DNA of 64,000 bases from Saprospiraceae bacterium (GTDB lineage Bacteria > Bacteroidota > Bacteroidia > Chitinophagales > Saprospiraceae): the NCBI GenBank assembly GCA_019638385.1, contig JAHBTW010000016.1, positions 1 to 64,000 of the forward strand. The letters run 5' to 3'. The translations under genes were made by a program, and so were the position numbers. Every line of letters starts with the position of its first letter. The stretch's first letter is position 1. A model generated the notes under the pieces. It was not told the origin of the DNA. It searched no databases and saw nothing but the letters and a program-made list of their open reading frames with translations. Shown here piece after piece: positions 52,823-61,910 of the stretch.

Positions 52823-53971
52823 TTAAGGTTCTAAAACAAACGGCAGCCAATTGTCGCGGTTGATGGTCGAGAAATTTGCATCGGGGTATGCCTCCTGCCA
52901 GGCCCTGGGAACCGGGGCGGTTTTGTTGCCGAATTTAAACTCAAACCCATTCAATTGTCCTTCATATTCCTCTACATAGTCGAGTTCAGCTCCGGTTTGC
53001 AAGCGCCAGAAATAGCGATTGGCTCTTACCTGATGATTGTCTAACAGTTTAGTTCTTTCTATAAAAAGGAAATTTTCCCAGAGCTGCCCGGTGTCATTGC
53101 GGTTAGACAGGGGTGAGAACATATCAATCAATGCGTTGCGCACACCGAGGTCTTGAAAATAAATCTTTTGCCTTTTCGAAATTTCTTTGCGCAAGTTGCG
53201 GCTATAGCCTCCGACTGTGGTTAGCACAAAAGTTTGTTCAAGTAAATCTACATACCGTTGTACGGTTGCGGTATCCATACCCAATTGTCGGCCCAACTCA
53301 TTGAACGAAACCTCTCCCCCGATTTGAAATGCCAGCAAACGCAACAAATCGCGCAGTTTCCCACTGTGTTTTATGCTGCCGAGTTCCAACACATCCTTAT
53401 ACAAATATGCGTGTGTCAGTTCATTCAGGAAATGAGTTTTGTCTTTGTGCTGCTCCAACTCCAATACCCCCGGATACGAGCCGTATAGCAACCATTCTTC
53501 CAGCCTGCTATGGTACTCAAGCACATTGGACTGGGCTGCGATTTCCCCGGCAGAGAACGGATGGAGCCGGAAGGTCCATGTGCGCCCGGTCAGAGGTTCG
53601 TGTACCTGATTGGCCAGATCAAGAGAGGAAGAGCCGGTTACCAAAATGCGAAGAGTGGGAAAATTGTCGTGCAGGATTTTGAGATTGATCCCGATGTCCG
53701 GGATGCGTTGGGCTTCATCAATAAAAAGGTAATCAAAGCCGGCTACGAAAAGGCGCATTTTTTCGTAGTCTCTGGACGAAAATATCTCCACATGCGGATT
53801 GAAGTCTGCATTGATTGACAATACTTTTTTTCCTTGCAATTGTTGGAAAACATGCTGAGCGAGCGTAGTTTTACCTACCTGGCGCTGCCCATACAGGATG
53901 ACAATTTTGCGCGGCTGCCCGGTCAGGCGGGCAATTATTTCCGATTCAACGGCTCTGTTTACAAATGGCAT
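52823..53971 (-). CDS. AAA-type ATPase with DUF4143 domain (COG1373)
   Basis: The 382-residue protein has Walker A GQRQVGKTT at residues 28-36, Walker B LFIDEAQR near 80, sensor-1 LVTGSSSLDL near 110, and a C-terminal DUF4143 region with IYFQDLGVRNALID and LWENFLFIERT, then a nuclease-like ELDYVEEYEGQLNGFEFKFG. Family members are widespread, often in variable genome regions, and have no settled function. The start is preceded by an iteron-like motif cluster (53981-54074) that may be its operator. Confidence 0.9.
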   Translation of the reverse strand: MPFVNRAVESEIIARLTGQPRKIVILYGQRQVGKTTLAQHVFQQLQGKKVLSINADFNPHVEIFSSRDYEKMRLFVAGFDYLFIDEAQRIPDIGINLKILHDNFPTLRILVTGSSSLDLANQVHEPLTGRTWTFRLHPFSAGEIAAQSNVLEYHSRLEEWLLYGSYPGVLELEQHKDKTHFLNELTHAYLYKDVLELGSIKHSGKLRDLLRLLAFQIGGEVSFNELGRQLGMDTATVQRYVDLLEQTFVLTTVGGYSRNLRKEISKRQKIYFQDLGVRNALIDMFSPLSNRNDTGQLWENFLFIERTKLLDNHQVRANRYFWRLQTGAELDYVEEYEGQLNGFEFKFGNKTAPVPRAWQEAYPDANFSTINRDNWLPFVLEP

Positions 53972-53980
53972 GATTGTTCT

Positions 53981-54074
53981 ATTCCATAAATTCGCGCTAA
54001 TTTATAGAATTAATTCCATGAAATGGCGCGAATTTATGGAATCAACACTACAAAACAGCCCGAATTTATGGAAT
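53981..54074. promoter_or_regulatory. Iteron-like cluster of AATTTATGGAAT motifs upstream of the ATPase
   Basis: A perfect 17-bp inverted pair (53981-53997, ATTCCATAAATTCGCGC, and its inverse at 54026-54042) is followed by a 14-bp direct copy, CGAATTTATGGAAT (54061-54074). Two further near copies lie between (53999-54010 and 54013-54024). The cluster begins 9 bp before the ATPase start. Confidence 0.75.
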
Positions 54075-54085
54075 GGTTTTAATGC

Positions 54086-55099
54086 TCACCCCTTCAGGAA
54101 AGCCCCCGTGCCCGCCGCCTCCGGCAGATGCACCTTACCGTACTCGATGCACACGCCGGTGGCCGGGTCGTTGTTGATGAGCAGCGCGCCATCCATATCC
54201 ACATAGTCGAGCAGGGGCAGGAGTTGGCCGATGGCAGCGATGCCCACCGACGATTCCGTCATGCAGCCTACCATTACTTTCATACCGAGTGCGCGAGCGC
54301 GGGTAATCATGCGTCGGGCGGGGGTGAGACCGCCGCATTTCATCAGTTTGATGTTGATGCCGTGAAACAAGCCGTGGCAACGCTCCACATCGCCCTCCTC
54401 GCGGCAGCTTTCGTCGGCTATGACCGGCAGGGCGCAGTGGCGAAATACCGCTCGCATACCGTCCTCGTCTTCGGCAGGCAGGGGTTGCTCTATGAATTCC
54501 ACGCCGAGCGCTTTGAGTGCGGGCGCCAGCGCGATGGTTTGCTCCGCCGTCCAGGCGCAATTGGCATCCACGCGGAAGGGGGCGTCGGTGTGGGCGCGCA
54601 GTTCGCGCACAATGTCTAAGTCGTGTTCCGTACCGAGTTTGATTTTATATACCGGCCAGGGCAATTCCTGCATTTTGGCAATCATTTCAGGTACCGGGGC
54701 AATGCCGATGGTGTAGTTGCACAGGGGCAGATTGTCGGCTTGCAGGCCCCAAAGCCGATGCAAAGGCAGGCCGCGGCGACGGGCGAAGAGGTCGTTGGCG
54801 GCCTCGTCCAATGCGGCGAGCGGAAAAGGATTGTCGGGCAGCAGAGCGTGCATGGCAGTCCAGAAGGTTTCCGGGTCATCTAAGGGCGTATTTTCAATGA
54901 CCGGACGCAGGACCTCCAATTGTTCCGTCATGCCCTCTACGGTTGCGCCGTAGTATTTATTGGCGGTGGCTTCGCCGTAGCCCGACAGGTGGCCGTCGCG
55001 CAGTTCTACGATGAGAGTGCGTTGTACGGTGCGCACTTCGCGCGATATGGCGAAGGGGTGGCGGTACAGCAGATCGAAGGGGTGGAAATGAATGGTCAT
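54086..55099 (-). CDS. Dipeptide epimerase, enolase superfamily (L-Ala-D/L-Glu epimerase-like)
   Basis: The 337-residue protein has the enolase-superfamily set: KxK in VYKIKLG (Lys152, Lys154), metal ligands Asp178 in RVDANCAW, Glu204 in FIEQPLP and Asp229 in IADES, and the opposing Lys in NIKLMKCGG (about 251). The capping domain has the 20s loop HPFAISR. These match L-Ala-D/L-Glu epimerases involved in murein peptide recycling; the substrate is an inference from family resemblance. Confidence 0.88.
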   Translation of the reverse strand: MTIHFHPFDLLYRHPFAISREVRTVQRTLIVELRDGHLSGYGEATANKYYGATVEGMTEQLEVLRPVIENTPLDDPETFWTAMHALLPDNPFPLAALDEAANDLFARRRGLPLHRLWGLQADNLPLCNYTIGIAPVPEMIAKMQELPWPVYKIKLGTEHDLDIVRELRAHTDAPFRVDANCAWTAEQTIALAPALKALGVEFIEQPLPAEDEDGMRAVFRHCALPVIADESCREEGDVERCHGLFHGINIKLMKCGGLTPARRMITRARALGMKVMVGCMTESSVGIAAIGQLLPLLDYVDMDGALLINNDPATGVCIEYGKVHLPEAAGTGAFLKG

Positions 55100-55251
55100 T
55101 GTGCGCTGCGTTTTTATACATTGTTAAGAGGTCGGCATCTCCTTGTGTTCCTTATGGATGCGATTGGAGCGCTAAGATACAGGTGTAATGTGTGGATAAA
55201 AAAAGAACCTTTCCGGGGGCTGAAGGCGGGGAAAATGCGTGTCAGTTTTTC

Positions 55252-55259
55252 TACCTTTG
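55252..55259 (+). promoter_or_regulatory. -7 promoter element of dnaE
   Basis: TACCTTTG matches TAnnTTTG and lies 31 bp before the ATG at 55291. An earlier in-frame start at 55192 would lie upstream of the promoter, which supports the later ATG. Confidence 0.55.
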
Positions 55260-55290
55260 GATTTGCTTCCATCGCCCACAAAACAGAACC

Positions 55291-58200
55291 ATGCCTGATT
55301 TTTGCCATCTTCACTGCCATACTCAATACTCGCTCTTAGACGGCGCGACCGACATCAGTGCTATGATGGACAAAGCGCTCAAAGACGGGCAACGCGGCGT
55401 GGCGCTCACCGATCACGGCAATATGTTCGGCGCGTTCAAGTTTGTGGCGGAGGCCAACAAGCGGGGGCTGAAGCCCATCGTGGGTTGCGAATTTTACCTC
55501 GTGGACGACCGGCACAAGAAGTCTTTCGCCCGCGCCAAAGGCGAGGAAGACGTGCGTTATCATCAGTTGCTCTTAGCCAAAAACAAACAGGGTTACGAAA
55601 ACCTCTCCAAGCTCTGCTCGCTCGGCTTTTTGGAGGGCCTTTACGGCAAATATCCACGCATTGACAAAGAACTCCTCCTCCAATATCACGAGGGCATCAT
55701 CGCGTCCAGTTGCTGTATCGGAGCGGAAATACCGCAGGCCATCCTGCGCGGCAACCTCGAAGAAGCCGAATCGCTCCTGCGCTGGTGGCTCGACCTCTTC
55801 GGCGAAGATTACTACATAGAACTGCAACGCCACCGCAATATGGAAGACATTGACGGCACCGGCGTGAGTCAGGAGGATGTGAACCAACACCTGCTGGAAC
55901 TGGCGCGCAAGTACAACGTGAAGGTCATTTGCACCAACGACTCCCACTACCTCGAAGAAGAGGACTGGCGCCCGCACGATGTGCTGCTTTGCGTGAATAC
56001 CAACAGCCTCATTGAGGAGCCGAAGCGCTTTCGTTTTCCCAGTTCCGATTTTTATTTCAAAACGCAGGAGGAGATGAATACGCTCTTCCGCGATGTGCCC
56101 CTCGCCGTGGACACGACGATGGAGTTGTTTGACAAAATTGAACCGCTGCAACTGGCCCGCGATGTATTACTGCCGGCATTCCCGCTGCCCGCAGGTTTTG
56201 ATTCGCAAGACGAATACCTGCGCCACCTCGCCTTCGAAGGCGCCCGCAGGCGATACAAAGCCATCACGCCGGAAATTGAGGAGCGCCTCAATTTTGAATT
56301 GCAGGTCATCAAAGCCTCCGGCTATCCGGGCTACTTCCTCATCGTACAGGATTTCACCACCACGGCCCGGAAAATGGGCGTGGCCGTGGGGCCGGGGCGC
56401 GGCTCGGCGGCAGGCTCGGCGGTGGCTTATTGCACGGGCATTACCAGTATTGACCCTATTAAGTACGACCTGCTTTTCGAAAGATTTCTCAATCCGGAGC
56501 GCGTGTCCATGCCCGATATTGACATTGACTTCGACGACGAGGGCCGCCAAAAGGTTATTGACTATGTCATTGACAAATACGGCCGCAACCAGGTGGCTCA
56601 GATCGTGACCTACGGCACCATGGCCGCCAAGCTCTCGCTGCGCGATGTGGGCCGCGTGATGAACATCCCGCTCGGCGAGGTGGATAAAGTGTCCAAAACC
56701 TTCCCCGCTCACCTCAAGGCATCGCTCAAAAAAGTGCTCGCTTCCGGCGACATTGAGGCCAAACTCAAAAGCGAACTCAACGGCGAAGAACTCGAAAAAG
56801 CATACCGATTCCGCGATCTCGCCGCCGGCCAGGACGACATCTCCGAGATGATACACATGGCCGAAAAGCTCGAAGGTTCCATCCGCAATACCGGCATTCA
56901 CGCCTGCGGGGTCGTCATCACGCCTGATGAGATCACCAAATATGTGCCGGTAAAAGTGGATAAGGAGTCGGATATGCTCGTGACGCAGTTCGACAACAGC
57001 GTGGCCGAATACGCCGGCCTGCTCAAAATGGACTTCCTCGGCCTCAAAACACTCTCCATCATCAAAGATGCCGTGCGCATGATAGAAGAAAATCACGGCC
57101 TCCAAATTGATCCCGAAGAAGTGCCGCTCGAAGACGCCAAAACCTACGAGCTGTTTCAGCGCGGCGAAACGGTGGCCATCTTCCAGTATGAAAGCGCCGG
57201 TATGCAGAAGTACATGAAGGAACTCGTGCCGACTACTTTTGAAGACCTCATCGCCATGAACGCCCTGTATCGCCCCGGCCCGCTGGAGTACATTCCGGAG
57301 TTTATTGACCGGAAACACGGGCGCAAGCCGGTGGTGTATGACCTGCCGGCAATGGAATCATATCTTGCTGACACTTACGGAATTACCGTCTATCAGGAGC
57401 AGGTTATGCTCCTCTCCCAGAAGCTCGCCGGGTTCAGTAAAGGGCAGGCCGACGTATTGCGCAAAGCAATGGGAAAGAAGCAAAAAGCGGTGCTCGATTC
57501 CATGCACCCCAAATTTTTGGAAGGCGGTCAGGAACGCGGACATCCGGCGGATGTTCTGAACAAAGTGTGGAAAGACTGGGAAGCCTTCGCCTCGTATGCT
57601 TTCAACAAGTCGCACTCCACCTGCTACGCCTTTGTGGCTTTTCAGACGGCCTACCTCAAGGCGCACTACCCCGGGGAGTTTATGGCCTCGGTGCTCACCC
57701 ACAACAAGAGCAACCTCGAACAGGTGACCTTCTTCCTGAGCGAGTGCCGCCGCATGAACATTGAGGTGCTCGGCCCGGATATCAACGAGAGTGTGTCCGA
57801 TTTTTCTGTCAACAAAGAAGGCCAAATTCGCTTCGGCCTCTCCGCGCTCAAAGGCGTGGGCGAAGGTCCCGTGGATTCCATCCTCCAGGAACGCCGCAAA
57901 AACGGCCCTTTCAAAAGTATCTTCGACATCATGCAGCGCCTGCCCCTGCAGGCCATCAACAAGCGCGTGATGGAAAGCCTCGCCTACGGCGGCGCGTTCG
58001 ATTGTTTCCCCGAACTGCACCGCGCACAGTATTTCGCTCCTTCCGACAAGTACGATTCCTTCATCGAACACCTCACCAAATACGGCGCTGCGTACCAGAG
58101 CGAAAAAGCCATGGCCGCCAATTCCCTTTTCGGGGATACCGGCGAGATCATGATCCCGGAACCCGTGCCGCCCCAATGCGAACCCTGGTCGCTGCCCGAA

Positions 58201-58824
58201 AAGCTCGACAAAGAAAAAGATGTAACCGGGATTTTCATCAGCGGTCACCCCCTGGACGATTACCGCCTGGAAATTGACAATTTCATCACCTGCACCATGG
58301 ACTGCATTGACGATCACAAACAAAAACCTCAGTTGCAACTCGCCGGCATGGTGACCCGCGCCGTACACCGGGTGAGCAAAAACGGCAACGGCTGGGGTAT
58401 TTTTGAAATCCGCGATTACAATGCAGGCATAGAGTTCAAACTCTTCGGCGAAGATTATCAGCGCTTTAAGCACCTGCTCGAAGACGGCAAAGCGCTCTTC
58501 ATCAAAGGCGCTTTTCAGAAAGGCTGGAACTCCGAGGAGTTGGAATTCAAACCCAAAGAGGTGAAGCTGCTCGAAGGCGTGGGCGCCGATCTCACGCAGT
58601 CCATCACCCTTCAACTGCCCGTAGAGCGCCTCAGCCCCGACATGATAGACCGCTTAGACGCCGCCTGCAAGCGCTTCAAAGGTCCGCACCGCCTCCGCAT
58701 AGAACTCATAGATACCAACCGACGTCTGCGGGTGCCCGCCTACGCCAAAGAGCGCAAGGTGATGGCGGCGGCGGGGTTTATAGAGGAGTTGGAGAAAATG
58801 AAACTGGAGTATCGGTTGAATTAA
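55291..58824 (+). CDS. dnaE: DNA polymerase III subunit alpha
   Basis: From the ATG at 55291 (MPDFCHLHCHTQYSLLDGAT) the protein is 1177 residues, close to the E. coli length of 1160. The PHP domain (FCHLHCHTQYSLLDGA, ALTDHGNMFGAFKF) fills the first 270 residues. The catalytic core has GPGRGSAAGSAVAYC near 368 and PDIDIDFDDEGR near 408-419 with the catalytic aspartates, then VARRMVIHACGV-type helices (NTGIHACGVVITP). The tau-binding and OB parts follow (QLAGMVTRAVHR, then a segment ending YRLN). It is the replicative DNA polymerase. Confidence 0.97.
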   Translation: MPDFCHLHCHTQYSLLDGATDISAMMDKALKDGQRGVALTDHGNMFGAFKFVAEANKRGLKPIVGCEFYLVDDRHKKSFARAKGEEDVRYHQLLLAKNKQGYENLSKLCSLGFLEGLYGKYPRIDKELLLQYHEGIIASSCCIGAEIPQAILRGNLEEAESLLRWWLDLFGEDYYIELQRHRNMEDIDGTGVSQEDVNQHLLELARKYNVKVICTNDSHYLEEEDWRPHDVLLCVNTNSLIEEPKRFRFPSSDFYFKTQEEMNTLFRDVPLAVDTTMELFDKIEPLQLARDVLLPAFPLPAGFDSQDEYLRHLAFEGARRRYKAITPEIEERLNFELQVIKASGYPGYFLIVQDFTTTARKMGVAVGPGRGSAAGSAVAYCTGITSIDPIKYDLLFERFLNPERVSMPDIDIDFDDEGRQKVIDYVIDKYGRNQVAQIVTYGTMAAKLSLRDVGRVMNIPLGEVDKVSKTFPAHLKASLKKVLASGDIEAKLKSELNGEELEKAYRFRDLAAGQDDISEMIHMAEKLEGSIRNTGIHACGVVITPDEITKYVPVKVDKESDMLVTQFDNSVAEYAGLLKMDFLGLKTLSIIKDAVRMIEENHGLQIDPEEVPLEDAKTYELFQRGETVAIFQYESAGMQKYMKELVPTTFEDLIAMNALYRPGPLEYIPEFIDRKHGRKPVVYDLPAMESYLADTYGITVYQEQVMLLSQKLAGFSKGQADVLRKAMGKKQKAVLDSMHPKFLEGGQERGHPADVLNKVWKDWEAFASYAFNKSHSTCYAFVAFQTAYLKAHYPGEFMASVLTHNKSNLEQVTFFLSECRRMNIEVLGPDINESVSDFSVNKEGQIRFGLSALKGVGEGPVDSILQERRKNGPFKSIFDIMQRLPLQAINKRVMESLAYGGAFDCFPELHRAQYFAPSDKYDSFIEHLTKYGAAYQSEKAMAANSLFGDTGEIMIPEPVPPQCEPWSLPEKLDKEKDVTGIFISGHPLDDYRLEIDNFITCTMDCIDDHKQKPQLQLAGMVTRAVHRVSKNGNGWGIFEIRDYNAGIEFKLFGEDYQRFKHLLEDGKALFIKGAFQKGWNSEELEFKPKEVKLLEGVGADLTQSITLQLPVERLSPDMIDRLDAACKRFKGPHRLRIELIDTNRRLRVPAYAKERKVMAAAGFIEELEKMKLEYRLN

Positions 58825-58833
58825 AGCTCAAAT

Positions 58834-59391
58834 ATGGCTTTATCCTTTCCGACCGACATCAAAGTACCCATACAGAACTGGAAAACCGGCGCCCGATACT
58901 ACGTCATTCGCGCCGGCGATGCGCTGAACATCGGGGCGCACCTGTCGGAAATCACGAACATCTGTAATCAGCCGAGGGTATATGGCAGGCTTTTTGATGG
59001 TCCGCTCGGCGGCAAGCCTTATCCCATCGAGAAAGCGATCGGGTTCTTGCAATGGGCCGAGGAAGGCTGGAACAACGCAACGCATTTTGTTTTTCTGACG
59101 ACCACAGCAGCAGGAGAAATTGCGGCCGCCTGCGACATCAAATCCAACGATCCCGAATGGGCCGAAATGGGCTACTGGGCAAGCGAACATCACAGCGGCA
59201 TCATGACCAACACGGTCGGAACGGTGTGCCGACTGGCGGCGCAGGCGGGGTTCAACACCCTGTTTGCGAGAACCGAAAAAAGCAACCGACGTTCGGCCAA
59301 CGTGCTGCTGAGGTCCCGATTTCAGGCCGATACAGAAAAAACGCTTCGTGACGAAAAGCATGATTGGTTTGTTTATAGGTGCGCGTGGTAA
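58834..59391 (+). CDS. GNAT-family acetyltransferase (RimJ/RimL-like)
   Basis: The 185-residue protein has the GNAT order: AIGFLQWAEEGWNNATHFVF, AEMGYWASEHHSGIMTNTVG, the helix TVCRLAAQAGFNTLFARTEK and NRRSANVLLRSRFQ (the acetyl-CoA binding N-R-x-S motif). It starts 9 bp after dnaE. The substrate is unknown. Confidence 0.82.
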   Translation: MALSFPTDIKVPIQNWKTGARYYVIRAGDALNIGAHLSEITNICNQPRVYGRLFDGPLGGKPYPIEKAIGFLQWAEEGWNNATHFVFLTTTAAGEIAAACDIKSNDPEWAEMGYWASEHHSGIMTNTVGTVCRLAAQAGFNTLFARTEKSNRRSANVLLRSRFQADTEKTLRDEKHDWFVYRCAW

Positions 59392-59469
59392 ACACGAGGT
59401 GTGAACCGCGAGCGGACACCTTTCTACTTTTCCCTTTCTACTTTTTCCTTCGTCTAATCCAACCTCCTT

Positions 59470-60189
59470 TTACCCCTTCGGCGGCTGCGAAGGTCTTACC
59501 TCTATCTTGCTGGGCAGGGTACGCGGGTGCAGGCGCAGCAGGTCGGCGATCATTTGGCCGATGTCTTCGGGTTGAATTTTCCAGGCGTCGGCGGCATTGG
59601 GTTCGTGGTTGTTGAAATGGGTCGTCACCGAGCCGGGCATGATGGTGCTCACGCGGATGCCGTATTGCCGCAGGTCGAGCATAACGGCCTGAGTGAAGCC
59701 GACCAAGCCGAACTTGCTCGCGTTGTAGGCCGAGCCGCCGGCAAAGAAATTGGTACCCGCCAGACTGGCAATGGTGATGAGGTAACCCTTTGAGGTCTTG
59801 AGGGCCGGCAGGGCTGCTTTTACGCTGTTGAAAACGCCGGTGAGGTTGATGTCAATGGTTTCGTGCCATTGCTCCGGCGTGAGGGTTTCGATGGAGCCGA
59901 AGTGACCGATACCGGCGTTGGCAACCATGAGATCGAGGCGGCCCCAAGCGTCGAGCACGCGGGCTACGCTTTGCTCCTGAGCGGCGAGGTCGCGTACATC
60001 GGCAACCAAGCCGAGGGCATGGCCGGGACCGAATTGGCTGAGTTGGGCTGCTGCCTGAGCGGCGGCTTCCTCGTGGCGACTGGTAACGGCTACGTTCATG
60101 CCGGCCTTGATCAGTTCAACGGCGATGCCGAAACCGATGCCCTTGCTGCCCCCGGTGATGAGGGCGGTTTTTCCTGTTATGTTTTCCAT
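59470..60189 (-). CDS. Short-chain dehydrogenase/reductase (SDR)
   Basis: Starting from the ATG at 60187-60189, the 239-residue protein has the TGGSKGIGFG cofactor loop (residues 13-22), VADVRDLA, VANAGIGHFG (NAG motif near 88) and the active-site SLAGTNFFAGGSAYNASKFG with Ser, Tyr and Lys near 140-156. It is a classical SDR of the NAD(P)H-dependent type; the NADP preference and substrate are not resolved. The frame is open further upstream, but the first 24 residues are not conserved. Confidence 0.93.
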   Translation of the reverse strand: MENITGKTALITGGSKGIGFGIAVELIKAGMNVAVTSRHEEAAAQAAAQLSQFGPGHALGLVADVRDLAAQEQSVARVLDAWGRLDLMVANAGIGHFGSIETLTPEQWHETIDINLTGVFNSVKAALPALKTSKGYLITIASLAGTNFFAGGSAYNASKFGLVGFTQAVMLDLRQYGIRVSTIMPGSVTTHFNNHEPNAADAWKIQPEDIGQMIADLLRLHPRTLPSKIEVRPSQPPKG

Positions 60190-60364
60190 GCGTTTTTTAA
60201 CAGCAGGAAGGGCTTTGAGTTGAGCCGGATGGAGTAAACCGTGAAATTTACAGGGTGGCATTCAAAGAAATTATTATAGAAAATCTCCGTAAAAACTTGC
60301 AACGACCAATTAGCAACTATAACTTCATCCAACATTAGCACAGCTTTTTTAAGCTGTCAACACC

Positions 60365-60634
60365 GTGAAAAAAGTAGAAAAATTGAGGCTCTACACAAAG
60401 CTGCCCAAGGAGCAAAAAGAGTTTTTTGAGTATGCAGCGCAACTCGGCGGATTCCGCACACTGACGGAGTTTATGCTCTTTTCCGCGCAGGAGCAGGCCA
60501 AACGCATTGTAGAAGAACATCACAGGATTTTGGCCTCCGAGCGAGACAGGGAAGTCTTTTTCGAGGCATTGATGAATCCGCCGACGCCTAATGAAACCTT
60601 GAAAAAAACTGCGGCCGAGTACTTTAAATATTAA
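60365..60634 (+). CDS. Orphan DUF1778-type antitoxin
   Basis: From a GTG at 60365 the 89-residue protein has the DUF1778 (TacA) features: LPKEQKEFFEYAAQLGGFRT near the N-terminus, LTEFMLFSAQEQAKRIVEEH, and ILASERDREVFFEALMNPPT-PNETL, the segment in front of the toxin-neutralising tail. Family members pair with a GNAT toxin that acetylates tRNA, encoded immediately downstream; here none is present, only repeats. It may be a remnant or act in trans. Confidence 0.75.
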   Translation: MKKVEKLRLYTKLPKEQKEFFEYAAQLGGFRTLTEFMLFSAQEQAKRIVEEHHRILASERDREVFFEALMNPPTPNETLKKTAAEYFKY

Positions 60635-60673
60635 ACATATTCTCCTTGAACGAATACTTTTTTTATTTGAAAG

Positions 60674-60741
60674 TTGCAAACTCGTAGCTCCCCGACTTCA
60701 TCGGGGTAAACTGCGCTCGCGGCTCGTAGCTTCCGAGTCAT
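60674..60741. repeat. AGCTCGC-type heptamer array near an orphan antitoxin
   Basis: Units AACTCGT, AGCTCCC and then GCTCGC, GGCTCGT, AGCTTCC flank a 13-bp hairpin-like CCCCGACTTCATCGGGG segment. The units match those at 13132 and 46613. Confidence 0.55.
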
Positions 60742-60757
60742 AAACACACTAACATTC

Positions 60758-61518
60758 ATGGCCAGCAAAAAATACATTTCCGGATACACAACTGGTGCGA
60801 CCGCTGGTGCGAGCGCTGCCCTTTTGTGAGCCGCTGCAAGGTAGGCGCCGCCGAAGCCGCCATGCCCACCGAAGCCGGGGACATGAACAATGAAATTTTC
60901 TGGAAGACGCCTTCAGATCAGTTTGTAAAAGCCGAAAAGATGCTCCACGAAATGGCCAAAGCGCATGGTCTCGACCTGAACGCCATTACGCCGGAGGAAT
61001 GGGAACAAACTGGTCGTGAAATCCGCGAGCGCGAGGAACAAAGCGAGCAACACCCCATCTCCATGCTTGCGACCAGGTACTCAAAAACCGCGCATACCTG
61101 GTTACGGTCGCATGCGCTCCGACAAAAAGCGGATGATGCCATACAGGCAATCGAACTGGGCATTCGCAGTATAGATGAAGGCGAACAAGAGGTTATACAA
61201 ATGAAAGAGTGTCTGGATATCATGCAGTGGTATTTGCATTTTATCCCCGTCAAATGTATGCGGGCCGTCAGTGAAGCCCATGAAGACGACTTTTGGGAAG
61301 AATTGCCACCCTCCGAACGCAGCTACAACGGCACGGCCAAGATCACCCTCATCGCCATCGAGCGCTCCATCAAGGCATGGACACTCCTCTTAGACATGAT
61401 ACCCGGCGAAGAAGACGCTCTCATCGGGCTGCTGGCTACTCTGCAACGCTTGCAACGCATGTTGGAAGAGGCGTTTCCTGATGCGCAGCGGTTCATCCGG
61501 CCGGGTTTTGATGAGTAG
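60758..61518 (+). CDS. Hypothetical protein with N-terminal Cys cluster (frameshift in A-run at 60767)
   Basis: The uninterrupted frame begins at 60883 (MNNEIFWKTPSDQFVKAEKM, 211 residues), a helical protein with no named domain. Upstream in the same frame the reading IHFRIHNWCDRWCERCPFVS followed by RCKV forms a CxxxCxxCxxxxxxC cluster, which would bind zinc, but it has no start codon. The ATG at 60758 (MASKK) is in another frame, and adding one A to the A6 run at 60767-60772 would join both: MASKKIHFRIHNWC. So the gene probably starts at 60758 and either the base is missing or an A-run shift occurs. Function unknown. Confidence 0.6.
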
Positions 61519-61566
61519 TTCGCGGCGCGCGTTAGGGTGTAACTTCCGTTTCTCCTTTAAAAGGTG

Positions 61567-61574
61567 TAATTTTG
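61567..61574 (+). promoter_or_regulatory. -7 promoter element before the DUF433 gene
   Basis: TAATTTTG matches TAnnTTTG, 27 bp before the ATG at 61601. No -33 TTG is seen. Confidence 0.45.
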
Positions 61575-61600
61575 TTTCTGTACACAATCTTAACGGCTAT

Positions 61601-61840
61601 ATGAACCCTCTATTAGAAAGAATTTCAGTCAATCCACAAGTGTGTTTCGGAAAGCCTTGTATAAAAGGCACCCGCATTTGGGTGTCCTTAGTCCTCGATT
61701 TTCTTGCAGCCGGCACGAGCGTGGAGGATATTTTAAGCAATTACCCCCAACTGCACCGGAATGATGTACTGGCTTGTATCGCTTATGGCGCCGCCATGTC
61801 GCACGAGCATTTTGTTGCTATTGATATTGCAGCCGCCTGA
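61601..61840 (+). CDS. DUF433 antitoxin
   Basis: From the ATG at 61601 the 79-residue protein has the DUF433 core: RISVNPQVCFGKPCIKGTRI, then SLVLDFLAAGTSVEDILSNY and NDVLACIAYGA. The CxGKPCIKGTR motif is intact. DUF433 proteins pair with DUF5615 toxins; the next frame starts 1 bp later but is truncated. An earlier in-frame start (61481) would overlap the previous gene; the ATG is chosen because similarity begins there and a promoter element lies just upstream. Confidence 0.85.
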   Translation: MNPLLERISVNPQVCFGKPCIKGTRIWVSLVLDFLAAGTSVEDILSNYPQLHRNDVLACIAYGAAMSHEHFVAIDIAAA

Positions 61841-61841
61841 T

Positions 61842-61910
61842 ATGCTTAAATTCAAACTCGACGAGAATTTTAGCCCTTCGCTTACTCAACTGTTTACGGC
61901 CCACCCTCTC
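61842..61910 (+). pseudogene. N-terminal remnant of a DUF5615 toxin
   Basis: The frame starts MLKFKLDENFSPSLTQLF, the N-terminal LDEN-type motif of DUF5615 PIN-like toxins. Similarity ends after TAHPL, where the sequence meets the 3' end of the convergent T9SS gene (stop at 61910-61912). The rest of the toxin is missing. Confidence 0.7.

Noticed and set aside
55192..55290. Earlier start for dnaE
   Set aside because: It lies upstream of the TAnnTTTG element, and the conserved PHP start begins at 55291.
56167..57318. Open frame of 383 codons on the minus strand
   Set aside because: Antisense to dnaE, no conserved motif.
57358..58614. Open frame of 418 codons on the minus strand
   Set aside because: Antisense to dnaE, no conserved motif.
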